A stretch of 64,000 nucleotides of DNA from Flammulina velutipes (taxonomy: Eukaryota; Basidiomycota; Agaricomycetes; Agaricales; Physalacriaceae), in contig CM022369.1 in the NCBI GenBank assembly GCA_011800155.1, positions 3,472,001-3,536,000 of the forward strand. The letters run 5' to 3'. The notes beneath the pieces were generated by a model. The model saw only the letters and a list, made by a program, of their open reading frames with translations. It ran no database searches and was not told the DNA's origin. The translations under genes were made by a program, and so were the position numbers. Shown in pieces: positions 46,286-57,452 of the stretch (position 1 is its first letter; each line of letters opens with the position of its first letter).

Positions 46286-49200
46286 ATACCCCCTCTTTAG
46301 GCTGCGCTTGCGCCCGGAGTGCAGAAGTACTAGACCAGATGTCTTGAACTGTAATCCCGAGGTTGCGAATCTTGGGGCGGGGTTTCGAGAACGCCTTAGG
46401 GTACCGACGATGGAAGTCCTCTATCAACACCAACACCTTCTCGTTCGTCAACGCTGAACTGGGCTCCCATGTGTTCTCCGATTCCGAATAATCTAACCAT
46501 TTGACCAGATACTGCACACCTCGCTTGTTCCGGGTAGGGCGTGAGTCTAAGATGGCCTCGACATCGTAGTCTTCGTCGTCATCTAGAAGCTCGGGTGGCG
46601 CACCCGGGAAGTTGGGTCCATGTGCGTCGGTCTCCTTGAATGGGACAAGTAGGGATGCATGGAATACGGGATGAATGCGCCATTTTGGCGGGAGTTTGAG
46701 CCGATAGGTGACTGGACCGAGAACGTCAGTGATTTCGAAGGGACCGTGTCGCTTGTTGGCGAGCTTAGCTTTTGGTCTGGTGGTTTTAAGGTTTTTGCCG
46801 TCAAGCAGGACCTTATCGCCAACCTTAAACACCACTCCTTTCCTCGTATCATCACCGTTGTTTCTCTTCATCAATTCAGCGGCAGTGGTTAGACTGGCCT
46901 GAACCTCCTCGCGCAGGAGCTGCAGGTTCGCGAGGCGGTCTTCGACCGACGGGATCTTCGAAGTCGGGTTAAGCGAGGGATAGAAGCGGGGTTGGAAACC
47001 ATGGAGGAGTTCGAAGGGTGATTTGCCCGTCGCGGCGTGGACACGGATGTTGTGGGAGAACTCCGCATATGGGAGGTATTTCACCCAATCGTCTTGTCGG
47101 TAGTTGCAGAAGATGCGTAGGAATTGTTCAAGCTCCTGGTTGAAGCGCTCGGTCTCGCCATCTGTCTGGGGGTGATACGCGGTACTAAGGGCAGAGGTGA
47201 TACCTAACTTAGCGTGAATAGCCTGCATGACTTTGCTGGCGAACTGGGGTCCCCGGTCAGAGATCATCTTGTCCCAGAGACCGTAGCGTCTGAACGTGTT
47301 GTCGATGAGAATGTCGACGGTCCCATCCGAGTCAATAGTTTTCTTGCACGGAGTGACAATGACGGTCTTGGTGAGTCGATCGACGACACAGTGAATGGAG
47401 TCATAGCCGTCAACTTCCGGGAGGTCGGTGATAAAGTCGGTAGTAATTGTGCCAAAGGGACGATCAGGGATTTCATTGGGGACAAGGGGGACATGGGCGG
47501 GGTGATTGTTCGGTTTTGTCAGCTGGCAAGTGGCGCAGCCATCGACGTAGTCACGGACAAAGACCGACATGCCCGGCCACCAAAATTCGCGACTCAGTAG
47601 TTCATAGGTCTTGAATCGTCCGGGATGGCCTGGTCCTACAAGGTCGTGGTGCATCTTGACGATGTCTCGATGGAGTTCGAGGTCGGCGGGGACATACACC
47701 TTGCCACGGAAGAGGACGATTCCATCTTCGTAGTTCCATTCCTGTAGGTTCTTGACCAGCGAACGTGGACCGTTGCGAAGGATAACATCTAACGCACCAA
47801 CAACCTCAGCGTCTTTCTTTGGACATTCTCGAATACGACGTCTCAGCTCAGCATCACCGATTGCCACTACCTCTCCCGGTCTAGTTGCTCGAATTCGAAA
47901 GAACTTGGGGTCTAGGAGTACGCGATCGGTGTTGTCGTCCTCGACCCCCTCTTTATGGTCCGCGCGGCGAGATAGTGGGTCACTACGGTTGGAAGTGCCA
48001 GGTTTGTGCGTCAACGTAAAGTCAAATCGGGTAAGGAAAAGGGCCCATCGGGCTTGTCGGCGACTCAGCTTTTGCGCATTGGTAAAGTACTCGAGGTTCT
48101 TGTGGTCGGTGATGATATCGACCGAGTGCGTGGCTCCTTCCAAGTAGTGCCGCCAAGCTTCGAGTGCACGGATGATTGCCAATAGCTCCTTGTCATGAAT
48201 GTCGTAGTTGCGCTCGGGTTCCGACAAGGACTTGGACAAAAAGGCGACTGGATGCCACTGCCCGTCCTTGCTGACCTGAGACAGAATGCCTCCGGTGGCG
48301 TAGTCTGAGGCGTCTACTTCAACACGATACGGCTTTTCAGCATCGGGCATGATAAGGACAGGGGACGAGGTGAACGCATCTTTGAGAGCCTCGAAGGCCG
48401 TTTGACATTCTGAAGACCATATCCAAGGTTGATCCTTCTTAGTGAGATCGAACAGCGGTCGCGCCAACTTGGAGAATCCTTCGATAAACCGTCGATAGAA
48501 GTCGCCGAAACCCAAAAAGGACTGCACGTCCTTCACGTGCCGTGGGGTTGGCCACTGAACTACGCCGGCGACTTTGACTGGATCCATGCGGAGAGCGTTG
48601 TGAGAGATGATGAGACCCAGGAATTCGATAGACTCAGCTTCGAACACACATTTCTCCGGCTTGGCATAAAGATCGTGGTCTCGAAGTCGTTTGAGGACCT
48701 GACGTACAAGCTCGCGGTGTTCTTCCAGAGTTTCGGTGAAGATCAGGATATCGTCCATGTAGACGACAACTTTTCCGGAGTCGATAAGATCCTTGAGAAT
48801 GGTATTCATCATTGCTTGAAACGTGGCGGGGGAATTCATAAGACCAAAGAACATCACCAGGGGTTCAAACAGGCCACGGTTCGTTTTGAACGCGCCTTTC
48901 CACTCGTCTCCCTCCTTTATCCGAACATTATTGTAGCCCTAACGTAGGTCAATCTTGGAGAAGACTTTGGCGCCTTTCAGCTTGTCGATAAGCTCGGGAA
49001 TGAGTGGCAGTGGGTACTCGTTCTTGACGGTGCCTTTGTTCAGGTCGCGATAATCCTGTACAGGGCGTAGCTTTCCATCCTTTTTCTTAACAAAGAAGAA
49101 CGGGCTTGCCATTGGGGACTTAGATGGGCGGATATAGCCCTTGGCCAGGTTTTCATCGAGAAAGGTGTCGAGTTCCTTCTGTTCTGCAGGCGACAATGGA

Positions 49201-50348
49201 TACGTCTTGCAGGGTTTCGGTTCGAAGCCTGGTTTCAGGTCTATGGCGTGGTCCCAAGGACTGCAAGCGGGGAGGCGTTCTGAAGTGGTTTTGTCGAACA
49301 CCGTGAGATAGGCATGATAAGGGAAGAGAATGCGTTCAGCAAGTGGTCGAGTGTCGGCTGGCTTTTGGCTAGCCTCAGCAAGCTCTTGGGCTCTGGTAAA
49401 ACCAGCGCGAACGTGAACGAAAGGACCGTCTGAAGAATGTGGATCGCGCACCGGGCGGGGATAATCATCCCAAAATAACTCTTCAAATACTTCCTCCTCC
49501 CACTCTCTAGGGACTTCTTCTTCATCGTCGTCGTTCTCTGTGAAGAGGACGACAGGAATTTGGACTCAGGTAAATGCGCGTACTGCGCGTCGGCGTCCAG
49601 CAACTTGGTGAGCAGGTACAGGTTTGAGATTACCCTCTCGATCCTTCCACTGGACCTGGTAGTCTCGGTGGTGAGCGCGAGGGTCATGCGGGGTTCGGGT
49701 CTGGTTCACGAGTGCAGGAGTGCGTTTAGCATGAGCGCGTACATCGGTCACCGGTAGGTTTTTAAGGGTGCAGGTATCGGGGCATCGAGTGAAGTCGACA
49801 CGAGTGCCGGCCCAGTCGATCTCGGGGTTGTGTTTGTCAAGCCAATCCGTGCCTAAGATGACATCGTGGTCACCAATATCGGTGATGTATAGCTCGATGA
49901 GTTCCTCGTGGTAGGATTGACCATCACGAGAGTAGATGCGCACAAGTTGAACAGTGTAGTGGCGCACCCAGCCCATGACATTCTCGGAGCCGTCAACGTT
50001 GCGGACAGGGAATGGTGATGAAAGGGGAATGAGGGTAAAGTGGTGCGCGTTTGCGTACCGGGCGTTAATAATGATGCCTTCAGCACCACTATCAACGAGA
50101 GCTTGTGCAACGATTCTTTTGCCAGTAAGTTTGCCAATAAATTCGAGTTCCAGCGTGATTGAGGGTGTCTGTCGGTTGCGGATGACTGCCGACATTCGAA
50201 GCTCAAAGGGATGAACACGCTCACGAGGATGGGGTGATAATACAGCGAATCGATTGGGTGAACATATGGTAAAATTTCGTACAGCTCCGCCTAACGTTGC
50301 AGTAGGGGAGTGCTTTAAAAATCCAATCCAGCAACATCTCTCAAACAC
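46044..50348 (-). pseudogene. pol: gypsy pol: protease, RT, RNase H, integrase, chromodomain
   Basis: Domains in order: aspartic protease (active site LVDSGAEG, about 50100-50070, and ILGTDWLDKHNPEIDW); reverse transcriptase ([28 protein letters not shown], then NSPATFQAMMN, and the catalytic VVYMDDILIF near 48760); RNase H (YRVEVDASDYATGGILS, NYDIHDKELLAIIRALE, ITDHKNLEYF); integrase (zinc-binding CATCQLTKP, DRGPQFASK, PQTDGETERFNQ); and a C-terminal chromodomain (GVQYLVKWLDYSESENTWEP). TGA at 49566-49568 separates protease from RT, and TAG at 48939-48941 replaces the tryptophan of the family motif LRWGYNN. Both stops are in frame, so each looks like a single base change. Pol overlaps the end of gag in another frame, suggesting programmed frameshifting. 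The stop at 46044 is inside the LTR. Confidence 0.93.
46286..46298 (-). promoter_or_regulatory. Polypurine tract
   Basis: On the minus strand AAAGAGGGGGTAT lies directly against the 3' LTR, the expected place for the plus-strand primer. Confidence 0.7.
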
Positions 50349-52041
50349 GCGACTGCCTGCTCCTTATCCTCTCCCTGCAGTCCACGAAGAAGGTTAGCCA
50401 CCGCACTGATCTGGGCGATGGCGTTGGTGGAGTCAGTGACGGGGGTAGTGGTGTCAGTGGACGGAGATGACGTGGCCACATCAGTGGCGCGAATGTTGCG
50501 AGTGGATTGAGGGGTTCCGGGAGTGGTACGCGTGGGGCAGTTGCGGGAGATATGCCCGGGGCGGCGACACTTGAAGCAGGCACCCTGTTGACGAAGGATC
50601 TCGCGGTCCATGGGAGTTAGTCTCGGAACATGAGGAAGGTTCGAGGATGCACCTGGGCGTCTAGACGCGTCAACGTCCATGGGAACTCCCATATCTGGAG
50701 CTGGGGCTCTAGGAGCAGCAGGAGCGCGGGGAGCAGGAACGTAACCGGGACCTCTCCAATTATTCTTCTCGGCCTTCCGGTTTTCCCATGCATGCTGCAT
50801 CTCGACTGCGCGGGCCTTGTAGTCGTCGAGAGTAGCGGGAGGAGGATAAGACAGAGCGATGCGATCAACGAGGGAGCTATTGAGGCCCTTCTTGAGGAAA
50901 TAGAGGAGCGAGCTTTCGTCGAACTCAGAGTCGTCAGCGTACGAATTGAACTCGGTGAGGAACTTATCAATATCTGAAAACTCCTTCTCTTGACGAAGGG
51001 TCTCAATGGCCGTGCGTGCCACAGTGATGGGGTCGATGGCGGCGAAGTCAGCCTTGAACTTGGCAATAACGCTGGCCAGGGTAGTCCACCTCTTGTTGGC
51101 AGCGAGAATAGTAGTGTCGTCCTGGTCAGCGTCAAATTCCTTCATGCGGCGCTCAGCCCATTTACCACCGAGGTTTCCCCTGAAGCAGGAGAAGAACAGG
51201 GCAACCCGTTCGGAGTCGGTGGGATATCGGGTGTCGTTGAGGCGCAAGTGATTCCGGAATTGAGCCAGCCATCTAGAGGCAGAGTTACGATCACCGTGGA
51301 ACTCTTCGAGTTTAGCGCCACGTTCGCTTGGGATAGGGGCAGGTGCGTTGGACATGATGGGGATAGCAGGAATAACAGGAGAAGGTGGACCAGAAGAGGA
51401 AGAAGACGAGGAAGAGGATGAAGATGAGGAGCTGGGAGGTTCTTCGGCCGGCGAAGAGGTTGGTAGCGGTTCCGGGAGACTGGGTTCTGGGGGAAGCTGG
51501 GGTTCGTCCGAGTGATGAGACGATACGGGGGATGCAGGAGCTGGTTCTTGAGTCTGAATGGACTCGGGTTCTTGGGGTTCTGGTGAGGGTACGACTGGTT
51601 CTGGATCTAATGATGACTCAGCTCTTTGCCGTTCTTCAGCGCGTTGACGATCGTGGTATCGATCAAGGCGTCTTTGAGCTTCTGTGAAGTCGAGGGAAGT
51701 GGGATAGATAGGGACGTTGTTATTGTCTCGGATGAACCAGCGATCGTTGTCGTCAAAGAAAAGTTCTTGCCACTCGCCACTGGGGTCGAGGATCCAAGCT
51801 GCGCTTTGATAAACTTCGGCGCCAGGAGGTAATGGAGGGGAGTCTGCGTCGGCTGAGAAGCCCGCGATGGTGCCGGCTTATCAGTGCGTGGGCGAAGCTC
51901 ATGCGGGTAACGGCGACGACGGATTTTGAGATCGGGAGGCAGTAAGCTGAAGTTGACTTCGTCAACTGTTAACGTACGAGGGGAACTGGTTTTCTTGAGT
52001 CTCAGGCGCGTGGCCCGAGGAGCGAGGTCTGGCTTGGGCAT
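50315..52041 (-). pseudogene. gag: gypsy gag with N-terminal extension, frameshifted
   Basis: The capsid-like part (51355-50315) starts MSNAPAPIPSERG, has the retrotransposon gag helices (SASRWLAQFRNHLRL, FFSCFRGNLGGKWAERRM) and ends with a CCHC zinc knuckle (CFKCRRPGHISRNCP). Upstream the same frame stays open to a stop at about 51880 and looks coding (VYQSAAWILDPSGEWQELFF, DNDRWFIRDNNN, DFTEAQRRLDRYHDRQRAE, then a Pro/Glu/Ser-rich linker). A further frame starting ATG 52041 (MPKPDLAPRATRLRLKK) joins it with a one-base shift near 51850-51890. I therefore read one long gag from 52041 to 50315, broken by a frameshift, not two proteins. Confidence 0.8.
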
Positions 52042-52078
52042 GCGCCAAGCGAGGTGGGTGTAGAAGAGTTTGTCCTAG

Positions 52079-52573
52079 TGTCAAGGACGGAGTCCGGCGT
52101 GAACCAAACAACCACCCAAGTCGCGATCGGACAGAGAGAGCGATGAGAGAGATAAGCAGATAGAAGTAGATTGAGTGTATGAGAAAGCCTGGCTCGATAC
52201 AGTACTGGGACGTCCGAGTAGTGCAGAGACGAAGAGGACAAACTAAGGAAATATCTAGAAAGGCCGTGCATATATAAGTAGAGTGTTCGTAGAAACGATG
52301 AGCACCGATGGTGCAATAATAAGCAATGCGGTTATGGACGGAGTATGTACGGGCTCTGACTATACTGACCCGGACCGGAACGTCTGACTTGTAGTAGTGG
52401 AAGGTTGTAGTGCACCCGACGGGTGAGGAACCCATGTGTCATATGTGATTTATCAGACGTGTTGCGATAAGGGCTTATTGCGACGCGTCTGACCAATCGT
52501 GATGTGTCATCACAGAGATAAGCGCCACCCGACGGCCGGGGTGGGGGAAGCAAAATTGATGCGCTTCGTGACA
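52079..52573 (-). repeat. 5' LTR of the gypsy element
   Basis: 495 bp, partner of 45791-46285. The first bases of the internal region after it on the minus strand are CTAGGACAAACTCTTC; no ordinary tRNA primer site beginning TGG is seen, so priming may be unconventional. Confidence 0.92.
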
Positions 52574-53133
52574 GTATAGCTCTGGTTGCCCCAAGGAATC
52601 CCAATGACATATCACTAGTGCGTGGCTGCATGACTAGAGACATCTTCAAGCTAGTTGCAGAGCGACGACGGCGAGGAAGTGTGGGCAGCGGTAGTAGGTG
52701 GCGGTGGTGGTGGTGAAAAACGAAGTGGCATGATCCCGGTACGAACCCGGATGCACGTGTGGGTGACGTGTCCTCACTTGGCAGTCGGAGTTTCGGAGAT
52801 TGAATGGACTTGGTGATTTCTTCCTTACTTTCCCCCGTTCCCTGCCATTGTCGAGGTCGATGAGGATGGTTTGTTTTTTATTTGCACAAGTGCGGTGGCA
52901 TGGCATAGTGGTTATATACCATCTGCCACTGTATTTTGGCGGCTCATTGGTATCATTCGGTGGAATCTATAGTTCGAGAAGACGGGCCATATATTGGTGA
53001 CCTATTGTTAACACATTTCTAACAAATCTGTCAGTTTTGTATGTCACTTGGAGTGTCCGTTACCAATTTGAGAGAATTCCGAGAATTTGTAGAAATTTGT
53101 CAGAAATCTGCCGGGGACGGTTTTCCTGATGTG

Positions 53134-55420
53134 TGGTATTCGTGTATGAAGGATGAGAAGGGTGACGAGGGGACGAGGCCGTTGGTGCGGACGATGGCTG
53201 GCACGGAGATGGCGCTGTTCGATTACAGTGGTATTGGAATCGTCGATGGATGACGACGACAAGGGAGACGGCGATCCGCTTTTTGCTTGAACTAGTCACT
53301 GCCGTCCAGAGGAGGGGCATGCGCAGGATGCGCTTCCTGTTTTCCCGGCGCTAAAGGTCATATGGGAGGATGAAATTGGGTTGATGACGACGCTGTGGTT
53401 CTTGAAGGTGTTGAACGTTGAACTCAAGGGTGCTTTTGAGGAGCGGGGTGGAGATAAAGGTGGCGAGGGTGCTTTTAGGGTCGTTGGGTCAGAACCCGTC
53501 TTCGTTCGATCAGCTATCTTCGGCTGTCGTTCATGTGGCAGGTGATGAGGGTGTGGTTGTGGGTAGGGGACGGAGAAATCGCACCTTCGCATCCACATTC
53601 ACACCCAACTTGTCTTTCGTTTAACGCGTCACCGTGCTCTTATTCTCCTGCGGATTACTACCAACGTCTTGGCGGATAACCAAAAACGACATCATCCTTC
53701 CGTTTCCCCCAAATGCTCATCGTTGCCCTTGCCCTCATCCGCGACTTGTTCATTACCTCAGCCAAAGTAGGCGCGCATCGTTTGCAGCAAAGCTCGTGCA
53801 AAACACGTCTCCTGCCAGTCATCGTGATCTGCTTTCTTCACTGGACTACGACTCACAAGCTCGAGGTTGTTGGTCGCAAAGGCTCACTCCTCTGCCCTTT
53901 GTCCGTCCTCATTGGTCTTGTCAGTGTTTCATCTACCTTCCCAGCGCGACGCATCACTGGGTTTGGCGTAAACATGTATGGTATCCACCATACTTGTCAC
54001 CGATGATATTTCCCGAACCTCGGTGACAAGATGAGCCCACAAGATCGACTCGCCACCCTCTCTGCCTCTGTATCACGCCTCCTACTCCAGTTTGTTCACC
54101 CATTATGTTCAGACTTGGTTCGTATCATACATATTCACATACGGACTACTAAGATGCGCGTTCGGCCTTGTCTGTCGAAGAAGCTCTGTAAAGTTACTAC
54201 ATCTATACCTCTACGCTATCTGTTTACTCGAATGCCATCTCGAATATGTCCTCCCAGTGTTATCGAATAACGGAAGACAACTATTATGTACGCGGTGCGC
54301 AGCTTCCAGTCGTTCATTCCGAATAATTATAATGGACTCATTTCACTGCATAGCGAGGGACAAGCGCAGAATAAAGGGCCAATGCTCTGAACCCCAGACC
54401 GATACACATCTTTGTACGTTTCACGGCGGTTGACTACTAGGCTAGTAGGGAGGCGTCTGGAAACGGTATCATGATCTTGGTCGCACAGACGAAGGCGCAT
54501 TCATACCCGACGGAACGTAGTAATTCTTTTCGAAGGATTTTTGGATCAAGTCGAACCACACTGCCTGTGGCCTGCCGTTCACTAGATGCTATGTTAGTGG
54601 CGCCAATGGAAGGTTCACGAGCTCACACGTCGCTTTAATACCCCTTATTCTGTTTGCGCTGGGGCTCCTTCCCGAGCTACCGTATCCATTTCCGCGAATA
54701 CAATGCTCAACCATGCAAATGAGCGACGAAGGATTCAACATCGATATCAATGTGGATTGAGAGACCAGCTTCATCTTTGGCGGCACCCAACTGCGGACTT
54801 GGATGGTGAATCCAAGAGAGCTAGGACAAAAGCCTGAGGAGTTCCTGGATCGCCGCGTGACTGCGCACCAATCGAGATTACTGGTCCACTCGAGAGCACT
54901 GTTTGGTGGTTAGACCAGTTATCGACATCCGGGAAGTTCCCGTACAAGGGTTCAGCTGCTTCGTTTGAACTGCATCGTACACGCACAGTGCCTGTGGAAC
55001 GTTAGCTAGCATTCGTCGTTAGGAAATCCTACAGACCTGCCACTTTATCTCAGTGTCGTTATCGCGTGCACGCTCCAGGCCACAAGACGGCAGGAACAGT
55101 GTTCTTCACCGAAGGAACTTCCTCCGTACTGGTCAGGCAAGCGCCGTCGACAAAGATTATTGCGGTGTCAATTTGAAGAGCGAGAGGGCTGAACGAAATT
55201 GGTCAGGCGATGTAGAACTAAACACGCCAAATATTTTCGTTGAGACTCAAGGTAGTCTGGACCGCGCGTTCGCGTCTGGACCTGATGGTGGTCGGCGACA
55301 AGAGGACGGCGGATGGCAGGGATACGGGAACGAAACCATCACATGGATAGGGTGTAGGGACAGTATTGAAAAGGCAGGTGTGCAATTGGTTGAAGGTAAT
55401 GTAGTAGCGTTCCCGTAATT
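53134..55420. other. No recognisable gene; flank of the transposon-rich block
   Basis: At 53250-53530 a plus-strand stretch (KVIWEDEIGLMTTLWFLKVL, SEPVFVRSAIFG) looks like old coding sequence, and on the minus strand around 54985-54775 a stretch reads EPLYGNFPDVDNWSNH and VISIGAQSRGDPGTP. Neither can be assembled into a supported gene or assigned to a family. Confidence 0.4.
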
Positions 55421-56115
55421 CTAATTGTCTTGGACGAAGCCCTTGCCTTTGTAGCCCTCGGACGCGATACCTAGAAGAACGGTGAGCGAAATATACGAGC
55501 GAGAGGAGGGAGCGCGTCGTACCAGTCAAGGGATTCATCTTTTGGTCCAACGCCCTCTCGTTCGAGGCTTCCTGCCATTCCTTGTTGATGGTGCGTGGAG
55601 GGGTAGGAGCTGGGTTGGGTATGATAAGACAATGAGTAGCATATAAGAAAGGAACGACGGACCGCCAGCTCGAATGGAGAAGAAGAGAGCGGCAGAGACG
55701 CCGAGGGCAGCCATGGTACCGAGGAAGACCTTGAGGTGGTCGCCAGGCTTGCTGACAGGCGCGCGGGGTCCGTGCGGGCCAAAAGATACGTAGTAGGCTA
55801 TCCATCGGCGTGAGCAAACGCAGAGAGCGAGACGAGTTTAGGGTACGCACCAGCCTTTTTCTCGTCAATGGACAGCTCCTTCCAGTCTTTCTTGGAGAGT
55901 GCTTCAAGCTGCTCGTGTACAAGAGCGCGGTCTTCAACGTTGAGACGTTCCCATTGCGCTTCGACGTTGGACAGAGGGATGGCGGAAGCTTTCGGTTTGG
56001 GGGACGACGACGAAGAGGGGATGGAGGAGGCGAGGTGGGCGTTGGCGGTGGTAGCCAGGCATCTGCGTGCGGGTATAGGAGCACGATGGCGGGCCAGACG
56101 GAGGGCGGCTTGCAT
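55421..56115 (-). CDS. COX5: Cytochrome c oxidase subunit 5 (COX IV family)
   Basis: Four exons (56115-55851, 55797-55663, 55609-55523, 55470-55421), introns of 52-53 nt, 178 aa. The N-terminus is a mitochondrial presequence (MQAALRLARHRAPIPARRCL). The mature part begins QWERLNVEDRALVHEQLEAL and continues DWKELSIDEKKAAYYVSFGP, HGPRAPVSKPGD, one membrane helix (LGTMAALGVSAALFFSIRAG), then EWQEASNERALDQKMNP and IASEGYKGKGFVQ. The order and the AYYVSFGPHGPR and EWQEAS motifs are those of fungal COX5 (mammalian COX IV). It is a nuclear-encoded subunit of respiratory complex IV in the inner mitochondrial membrane. Single intact gene, length normal; clearly a host gene. Confidence 0.95.
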
Positions 56116-56684
56116 GGTGACGACAACGACGACGAAACAGAGTCAAGGAGGTATTTAATAGAGCGGTTTTTGCGTGAAGGACGAAACGAACGACCGGGGT
56201 CCGGAACGGAACGGAAAAACCCGCCGACCAATCAGGAAATTTCAATTTCCGCTCTGGGCCAGGCTGGACTACACATCGGCCCGGGTCCGCCGACGTTTCT
56301 ATTCGCGCCACGCTTTTATTTATCATTCCGCCACCGCCGACTCATGTCACCATGAATCTAACGAAATATATGTACTCTTTATACATTTGCCCTCCCCGTA
56401 CTTCAAAAGTACGATACAGCGGAACGCCCGGCTGCGATGAGCCCATCCTCGAGCCGCGGAAATCTTTGGAATGCGTTCGGTATCCACATCGACGTGCGTG
56501 GTTGGAGTAGTGGCTGCAGCGTCTTGCCTCCCATTGGTGGTTCGTCCTATCCTGCCGCTGGAAAAGGTCACGTCGTGAAACCACCCTGGTATGTCCTTTT
56601 CAGTTTCTCCCACTGTATATTTACTGATCCCTAGGCAGCTGCTAGCTCCCCGACTCTTCATTACCGCCATTTGTCTCATCCGCT

Positions 56685-57069
56685 ATGGATACTGCGGGAG
56701 CAAAACGACTCTGTGTTACCCGTGCCCGTGGTGTGCTCGTTTCTCCGACCGTACTCGAGGACTGTGGCGGATCGTTACGTTGTGGCGGATGGTACCTCCT
56801 TGACCAACAGCATACGTCCGTTTCATTCCAAATTGTCTTAATTTATCTCTAATAAATGCAATAGGATTGACGTCTTCAATGCCTTTGCCAAAATGCATAT
56901 GGATGCTGGTGCCCATCACAACGATTTTGAACCGTGGAATGTCGTGGGACGGGATGGCGCCTATCGCATTGTTGACCTTGATGATATCTACTACCACGAG
57001 TGCAATTTCGTCTCGGAAGACGGTGGTTATCGCTGGATTAGGGATATGTGCTTTGTCTCTCGTTGGTAA
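56685..57069 (+). CDS. Protein kinase-like catalytic-loop protein, short
   Basis: Two exons (56685-56791 and 56865-57069) give 103 aa starting MDTAGAKRLCVTRARG. They contain VLVSPTVLEDCGGSL, IDVFNAFAKMHMDAG, the catalytic-loop-like HHNDFEPWNVVGRDG and the metal-binding-like IVDLDDIYYHEC, ending VSRW. The H-N-D-x4-N...D pattern matches the kinase-like/phosphotransferase families abundant in Agaricomycetes, in which the first motif is usually HGDFEPRN. An upstream frame (LPDSSLPPFVSSAM) suggests a further 5' exon; the ATP-binding lobe was not found. It may be a truncated gene. Confidence 0.55.
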
Positions 57070-57452
57070 ATCTCCCATATTCTTTTTCTGTCTCGCTCTG
57101 TTAACGACATCATAGATGTGTTCTTTGGACGGTGTTTGTACTTCGATGATATTATGTGACTACGATCACCAGATTATCATTTATTTCTCTTTGCATTCTC
57201 GCGAGTACAATCGACGTCAGCCCGAAGCAAGCGATGCCTGCTGCTCGACTTGTTATGTGTCTATGTCGCGGGGCGGGCAGTTTCTGTGTCGCAGGCAGTC
57301 GCCTGGACACCTGACTGGGCTAGTTTGTCAGCGACTTTTTCTGTTGCTCCAGCTGCCGATGGTGCGGGGTTCGCGAGCGAGAGCTCTAGTCGACTGGCGA
57401 TCGTTCTACGTCTGGGTATGTGTATTTTCTCATTGCCATTCACCTCGACAGT

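Larger units (their letters stand above)
45791..52573 (-). mobile_element. Full-length Ty3/gypsy chromodomain retrotransposon (6783 bp)
   Basis: Two 495-bp LTRs with TGTCA/TGACA ends, the exact 5-bp target duplication GTATA (45786-45790 and 52574-52578), and gag, protease, RT, RNase H, integrase and chromodomain in Ty3/gypsy order on the minus strand. The LTRs differ at only about five positions, so insertion was recent. The internal ORFs nevertheless carry two nonsense codons and one frameshift, so this copy cannot be autonomous. The uninterrupted target is visible in copy 5 of the host element (around 33178-33183). Chromodomain members (chromoviruses) target histone-marked chromatin. Confidence 0.95.
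45115..53131. mobile_element. Family P transposon, copy 6, carrying a gypsy retrotransposon
   Basis: Same 17-bp termini as copy 5 (CATCAGGAAAACCGTCC at 45115; mirror image ending at 53131), flanked by TG on both sides (45113-45114 and 53132-53133). Without the retrotransposon at 45791-52573 and its GTATA duplication it is a 1.23-kb element differing from copy 5 at only four substitutions and one G-run indel. Confidence 0.92.

Noticed and set aside
46044..46300. C-terminal extension of pol into the LTR as an extra domain
   Set aside because: The reading frame simply runs through the polypurine tract and LTR until a stop; no domain is visible.
51607..52041. Separate 144-codon gene upstream of gag
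   Set aside because: It continues into the gag frame with one base shift, so it is better read as the gag N-terminus.
55218..56231. 337-codon minus-strand ORF
   Set aside because: It overlaps the COX5 exons and introns in the wrong frame; the spliced COX5 model explains the region.
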